From positions 1 to 10,021 of the forward strand of contig CAJMSV010000063.1 in assembly GCA_905216175.1 (NCBI GenBank): a stretch of 10,021 bases of DNA. Reading direction: 5' to 3'. The DNA comes from an uncultured bacterium. Lineage in GTDB: Bacteria > Actinomycetota > Coriobacteriia > Coriobacteriales > Coriobacteriaceae. The notes under the pieces are model-generated. The model was not told the origin of the DNA. It did no database searches and saw only the letters and a program-made list of their open reading frames with translations. A program made the translations under genes and the position numbers. Positions 6,203 through 10,021 of this stretch are shown here, piece after piece. Within the stretch, counting starts at the first letter, position 1. Every line of letters starts with the position of its first letter.

Positions 6203-7975
6203 TTAGAGCGCCTCCTCATCGAGCGGAGCGGCCATGGTGCCCTCGCCCGCAAGCGGCGACTTGTCGCGCCAGACGTTCTCGAACTGCTCCTTGTCGAGCA
6301 CGTGGTCGCGCTTGGCGGCGACATCGGTCACCGTCACGCGGTCGGTGCAGGAATAGCACGGGTCGAGCGAGCCGACGATCAGCGCCGCATCGCCCACGGT
6401 GTTGCCGCGGAACATGTAGCGCAGGACCGGCCAGTTACTGTACGTGGCGGCCTTGGCGCGCCAGCGGTAGCACTTCTGGTTATTGCCGAGCATGGCCCAG
6501 TGCACGTCCTCGCCGCGCGGCGCCTCGGTGGCACCGATGGCGTACTTGTGCGGGGTGTACTCCCAATCCGTGGTGAGGATGGGGCCCGACGGGCAGTTCT
6601 CGAGCATGGTCTCGATCATGTCGATCGAATCGTAGACCTCCTGGATGCGGACGGCGGTACGGCCGAAGGCATCGCAGGTGTCGGCCGTGGCGGCGTGCAT
6701 CTTTTGGACGTCCGGATCGGCGTAGCCGTCGAAGGGATGGTCAAAGCGCACGTCGCGGGCATAGCCCGAGCCACGCATGAGCGGGCCGACCGGCGAGAAG
6801 TCGCGTGCAATCTTGCGGTCCAAGATGCCGATACCGCTCGTACGCTCAATAAAGTTGGGCGTGGAGAGCAAGACGTCGACGAGTTCCTGAACCTCGGAGC
6901 GCAGCTGGTGGATGGTCGTGAGCGTGGAGAGCTTCTGCTCAGCCAAAATGTCGCGACGCACGCCGCCGATCACGTTGAGGCCGTAGGTCTTGCGGTGACC
7001 GGAGAGCTTCTCGGCCAGGTCCATGGACTTCTCGCGGACGCGGAAGAACTGTTGGAAGCCGGAGTCGAAGCCCGTGTAGTGCGATGCCAGGCCAATGTTG
7101 AGCAGATGCGAGTGCAGGCGCTCGACCTCGAGCATGATGGCGCGGATGTACTGGGCGCGCGGCGGGACATGAATGCCCTGGGCGCGCTCGACGGCCTCGG
7201 CATAGGCCACCGAGTGGGCGCAGCCGCAGATGCCGCAGATGCGGTCGGCGAGGAACGTCACGGCGTCATAGTTCAGGCGCGTCTCGGCGACCTTCTCCAT
7301 GCCGCGGTGCACGTAGAACAGACGGTAGTCGGCGTCGACGATCGTCTCGCCCTCGACGAACAGACGGAAGTGGCCGGGCTCGTCAGAGGTGATGTGCAGC
7401 GGGCCCATGGGGACGAGTGTGGTCTCCTTGCCCTTGGTGTCGGCCAAGAACTCGTAGTTTTCCATGTCGCTCGCGGGAGCGGGACGGAAGCGGTAGTCCA
7501 TGGAGTCCTTGCGCAGCGGGTATAGGCCGCTGGGCCAGTCATCGGGCAGCACCAGGCGGCGACGATCGGGCAGGCCCTCGGGGATCAGGCCGAACATATC
7601 GCGCAGCTCGCGCTCGCCCCACACGCAGGCGGGGACGAACGGCGTCACGGACGGGAACGTCATCTTGGCGGGATCGACCTCGGCGCGGACGGTCACCCAG
7701 CCGGGATCCTCCCCCTCCATGGAGATGACGTAGTACACGGCGTAACGGCCGCACAGGCTGCGCTCATCGTTGCCGATGATCACGGGAATCCAGCCGTAGC
7801 GCTCGTAGTACAGGTAGTGGACGGCCTCGGGCAGCTTGTCCTGCTTGACGGTAATCGTCAGCTGGTCCTCGCACTGCCACTCAACCTTCTCGATAGCGCC
7901 CGGCACTGCGGCGCTCAGGGCCTCGACGTGGCTTTCGCAACGACGAGCGTAGTCCTTCTTTTCAGGTTCTGCCAT
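6203..7975 (-). CDS. hyfG: [NiFe]-hydrogenase-4 large subunit HyfG (HycE-like), with fused NuoC domain
   Basis: This is the catalytic large subunit carrying the NiFe(CN)2CO site that reduces protons to H2. Residues 1 to about 165 form a NuoC-like domain (GERELRDMFG, LPDDWPSGLYPLRKD). The remainder is the NuoD-like hydrogenase domain, beginning GPLHITSDEPGHF. The nickel ligands are Cys247 and Cys250 (DRICGICGCAHS) and Cys540 and Cys543 (DPCYSCTDR), matching E. coli HycE closely. E. coli HycI cuts HycE after the Arg of CTDR; the equivalent is Arg546, leaving a 44-residue tail against 32 in HycE, with Val instead of Met after the cut. Total length is 590 residues against 569. ATG 7975 lies 4 bases after the hyfF stop, with GAGGTGA 9 bases upstream. 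The gene is intact and apparently functional, which makes the hyfF frameshift upstream more puzzling. Confidence 0.97.
   Translation of the reverse strand: MAEPEKKDYARRCESHVEALSAAVPGAIEKVEWQCEDQLTITVKQDKLPEAVHYLYYERYGWIPVIIGNDERSLCGRYAVYYVISMEGEDPGWVTVRAEVDPAKMTFPSVTPFVPACVWGERELRDMFGLIPEGLPDRRRLVLPDDWPSGLYPLRKDSMDYRFRPAPASDMENYEFLADTKGKETTLVPMGPLHITSDEPGHFRLFVEGETIVDADYRLFYVHRGMEKVAETRLNYDAVTFLADRICGICGCAHSVAYAEAVERAQGIHVPPRAQYIRAIMLEVERLHSHLLNIGLASHYTGFDSGFQQFFRVREKSMDLAEKLSGHRKTYGLNVIGGVRRDILAEQKLSTLTTIHQLRSEVQELVDVLLSTPNFIERTSGIGILDRKIARDFSPVGPLMRGSGYARDVRFDHPFDGYADPDVQKMHAATADTCDAFGRTAVRIQEVYDSIDMIETMLENCPSGPILTTDWEYTPHKYAIGATEAPRGEDVHWAMLGNNQKCYRWRAKAATYSNWPVLRYMFRGNTVGDAALIVGSLDPCYSCTDRVTVTDVAAKRDHVLDKEQFENVWRDKSPLAGEGTMAAPLDEEAL
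6211..6217 (-). promoter_or_regulatory. Ribosome binding site of hyfH inside the end of hyfG
   Basis: On the minus strand GAGGAGG lies 9 bases ahead of ATG 6201, within the last codons of hyfG. It decides the hyfH start against longer in-frame alternatives. Confidence 0.7.
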
Positions 7976-7979
7976 GGTG

Positions 7980-9541
7980 CTAATTCACCTCGCTTGTCTT
8001 GGTCTGGGAACTGAACACCATGCGGTAGAGAGGAGCCTCGTGGAGCTCTTCGACGCTCTGGTTCAAAACGACGGACGTTGCATCCTCGACGCCGCTCGTG
8101 ATGGCGACCGGGGTGGCGATACCGAACCACATGACCACGATCGCGAGGGCGATCTCGGGGATGATCATGAGGGCGGGCACCTCGTGGCGCTTCATGCCCT
8201 CGGGCGCCTTGCCGAAGATGGACTTGAGCGCGATGCCGGTAAGGGCAAAGTACACGCCGGTGAGGCCAATGGCCACGAGCACGACCACCCAGATGGGACC
8301 GGACTGGACGCCGGCCACGAAGGTGAGGAACTCGGAGATGAACAGGGCGAACGGCGGGAAGGCGGCGAGCGCGAGCAGGGCGATGATGGTGAGCGCTGCC
8401 GTGACGGGAGCGATCTCGACGACGCCCTTGATCTTGTTCAGGTCGCGGGTGTGGTAGATGTGCTGGATGTTACCGGCCATGCAGAAGGCGAGCGCCTTCG
8501 TGAAACCGTGGAAGATGCAGTGCAGCAGGCAGGCGGCGATACCGAGCGGACCACCGATACCCAGGCACAGCGCGACCACGCCGACGTTGTCGACGGAGGA
8601 GTACGCGAAGCGGCGCTTGATATCGTCCTGCTTAAAGATGCACAGGGCGGCCACCTGGATGGTCAGCGTGCCTAGGATGAGCAGGTGTGTATGTTTATAG
8701 GTGGCGACCACCGTGATGATGGACAGGGAGTAGAAGCGGATGATCACCAGCATGGCGCACTTGAGCAGCACGCCCGAGAGCAGCGCGGAGACCGGGCTCG
8801 GAGCCTGGGAGTGCGCGTCGGGCAGCCAGGTGTGCATGGGGAACAGGCCCGCCTTGGTGCCGAAGCCGATGACGATGAACGCGAACGCGAGGCGCACGAG
8901 CATCGGGTCGAACTGGTCGGCGTAGGGCATGATGGAGGTGAGGAAGGCGGCCTCATGCGCGTTGGGCATGATATCGGCGGCGTTCGCGTAGATGAGCAGC
9001 GTGCCGATCAGGCCGAAGGCCACACCGGCGGTGCAGACCATCGCGTACTTCCAAGACGCCTCGAGCGCCTGGTCGTGTAGATGCCCACGAGGAACACGGT
9101 CGACAGCGTAGTGGCCTCGACCGCCGCCCAGGTGAGGATGATGTTGTTGGACAGGCAGGCGAGCAGCATCGTGAAGACGAACAGGCTGAACAGCGCGTAG
9201 TACTGCTTGGCGCGCTCGGCCGGCATGGTCTTCTCCTCGATATCGATCTTGATATAGGAGATGGAGTACACGCCGGTGATGAACCCGATGATGCCTACCA
9301 GAAGGACGAAGATCGACGAGAGCGAATCGAGATGGAGCCACAGGCCCAAAGCGTCGATATTCTGCCCGCTCGAGAGCATGGTTCCCGCGGTGACGACCGA
9401 AAGGACAAGGGTCGCCGCGACGGAGATGGTGTTGAGCCCCGCGAAGACGTTGTAGGACGTCGTCTTGGGGAGCGCAGCCATAATCAGTGAGAACACGAGA
9501 GGACAAGCGAGCAGGGCGACCGTCAGCATTGAAACATCCAT
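7980..9541 (-). pseudogene. hyfF: HyfF, proton-translocating membrane subunit (NuoL/M/N-like), broken by one frameshift
   Basis: HyfF is an antiporter-like integral membrane subunit of hydrogenase-4, thought to pump ions as H2 is made. ATG 9541 has AAGGGG 6 bases upstream and lies 3 bases after the hyfE stop. From 9541 the first frame encodes 157 homologous residues, including several membrane helices and Glu142 in the WAAVEATTL helix. Homology then switches frame at about 9079-9069, after GIYTT, and resumes as QALEASWKYAMVC. Without correction the product ends after 177 residues, at 9008. The second frame continues through GFGTKAGLFPMHTWLPDAHS and many helices to a TAG at 7980. Joined, the protein would have about 520 residues (E. 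coli HyfF 526). One base, or four, appears to be missing. No slippery heptamer is visible at the site, so programmed -1 frameshifting is unlikely. A sequencing or assembly error, or a very recent mutation, fits best. The rest is under evident coding constraint. Confidence 0.9.
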
Positions 9542-9544
9542 GGC

Positions 9545-10021
9545 CTACCCCTTCAATTCGGTCAGGTCGTGGGAGTCGAGCGACTTGGTGTCGTTCCAAA
9601 TCCTCACGACGACGGCGGACATGATGATGACGGCGAAGATGGCGTCGGTGGCGATGCCGATCTCGATGATCTCGGGGGCCGTGGGCGCGAGCAGAGCGAG
9701 CGTCACGTGGCTACCGTTCTCCATAAGGCAGTTCCCGAAGATCTGCTTGAGGATGTTGCGCTGGGAGATGATGCAGGTGAGGCACTCGAAGAAGTGAGCG
9801 AAGCTAATAGCGAGCGCAGGCGTTGCGACCTCGGCCGTGGGCAGGCTGATCTGCGTCACAACGGCAAAGCAGATCGCGACCTCGACGGCGATGATGCAGA
9901 TGGCCCACGCGGGCTTAAGGCCGGCCTTGAGCGCTGCGTCGCTCGGCACGCCCATCTTCTTGTATGCGCGGATGAGGATGTAAGGGACCAGGACGACCTT
10001 AGAGATAAAGGCAGATACGGC
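9545..10021 (-). CDS. hyfE: HyfE, hydrogenase-4 membrane subunit (NuoK-like), 5' end beyond window
   Basis: HyfE is a small integral membrane subunit of the hydrogenase-4 complex, related to NuoK, and belongs to the ion-translocating arm. It has no counterpart in the simpler Hyc complex. 158 residues are visible. E. coli HyfE (216 residues) aligns along the whole stretch: AVSAFISKVVLVP (SASAFITKVLLVP), CIISQRNILKQIFGNCLMEN (CIVSQRNILRQIFGYCLMEN), IEIGIATDAIFAVI (VEIGIATDAIFAVI) and a terminal LTELKG (LTALKG). The conserved membrane Glu in CLMENGS is present. An internal ATG at 9955 exists, but homology continues upstream to the window edge, so it is not the start and about 60 N-terminal residues are missing. 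hyfF starts 3 bases after the TAG. Confidence 0.94.
   Translation of the reverse strand, partial: AVSAFISKVVLVPYILIRAYKKMGVPSDAALKAGLKPAWAICIIAVEVAICFAVVTQISLPTAEVATPALAISFAHFFECLTCIISQRNILKQIFGNCLMENGSHVTLALLAPTAPEIIEIGIATDAIFAVIIMSAVVVRIWNDTKSLDSHDLTELKG

Noticed and set aside
6202..6324. An upstream start for hyfH at 6324.
   Set aside because: The added residues are Arg/Ser-rich and overlap the conserved hyfG end. Homology to HycF and a strong ribosome site both point to 6201.
88..7525. Several long plus-strand open frames (e.g. 88-1215, 1633-2760, 2895-4409, 4211-5809, 6002-7525).
   Set aside because: They lie opposite strongly conserved minus-strand genes, show no family motifs and are low-complexity Arg/Ala/His-rich. 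They are the expected antisense shadows in GC-rich DNA.
9008..9541. Programmed -1 ribosomal frameshifting to make full-length HyfF.
   Set aside because: The junction codons contain no X-XXY-YYZ slippery heptamer and no homopolymer run, and I noticed no obvious stimulatory hairpin. A missing base is simpler.
9545..9955. ATG 9955 as the start of a complete small membrane protein.
   Set aside because: The frame continues to the window edge with clear HyfE homology (AVSAFISKVVLVP), so the gene is truncated by the window.
1..10021. tRNA (including selC), rRNA, CRISPR arrays, insertion sequences or phage genes.
   Set aside because: Reading both strands showed no cloverleaf, repeat-spacer pattern, transposase motifs or terminal inverted repeats; almost the whole window is conserved metabolic coding sequence.

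Overview
The window is GC-rich and densely packed. Every gene supported here lies on the minus strand, so transcription runs from position 10021 towards 1. The content is a group 4 [NiFe]-hydrogenase (formate hydrogenlyase) operon of the hydrogenase-4 (Hyf) type, followed by a stand-alone molybdopterin oxidoreductase and the start of selA. GC richness, strong GGAGG-type ribosome sites and the pairing of a Hyf-type formate hydrogenlyase with selenocysteine machinery suggest an anaerobic gut actinobacterium of the Coriobacteriia (Collinsella-like). This is an inference from style and remembered homologues; no 16S or other marker is present.

Region 1 (10021-3615) is the hydrogenase operon, in order: hyfE (5' end beyond the window edge), hyfF, hyfG (large subunit with a fused NuoC-like domain), hyfH (two [4Fe-4S] ferredoxin), hyfI (small subunit), hyfJ/hycH-like assembly factor, and a hycI-type maturation endopeptidase. 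Genes abut, overlap by one base or are separated by at most 4 bases, so translational coupling is likely. The order E-F-G-H-I-J matches the E. coli hyf operon, with a HycI-type protease after J where E. coli has the regulator hyfR. hyfF carries a single frameshift near 9069-9079, although everything on both sides is well conserved.

Region 2 (3575-2678) is a FocA-family formate channel, followed by a clear intrinsic terminator at 2678-2713. The E. coli hyf operon also ends with a foc gene. Together these genes would import or export formate and oxidise it with H2 production at a proton-pumping membrane complex. The formate dehydrogenase (FdhF) and the HyfA-D subunits needed for this are not in the window and presumably lie upstream.

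Region 3 (2613-1) holds a cytoplasmic Mo/W-bisPGD oxidoreductase with an N-terminal [4Fe-4S] site and a cysteine metal ligand. It resembles formate dehydrogenase in size but lacks the His and Arg that mark formate dehydrogenases. It is followed after 76 bases by the first 139 codons of selA (selenocysteine synthase). No RNA genes, insertion sequences, CRISPR arrays or gene-free stretches over 300 bases were seen.
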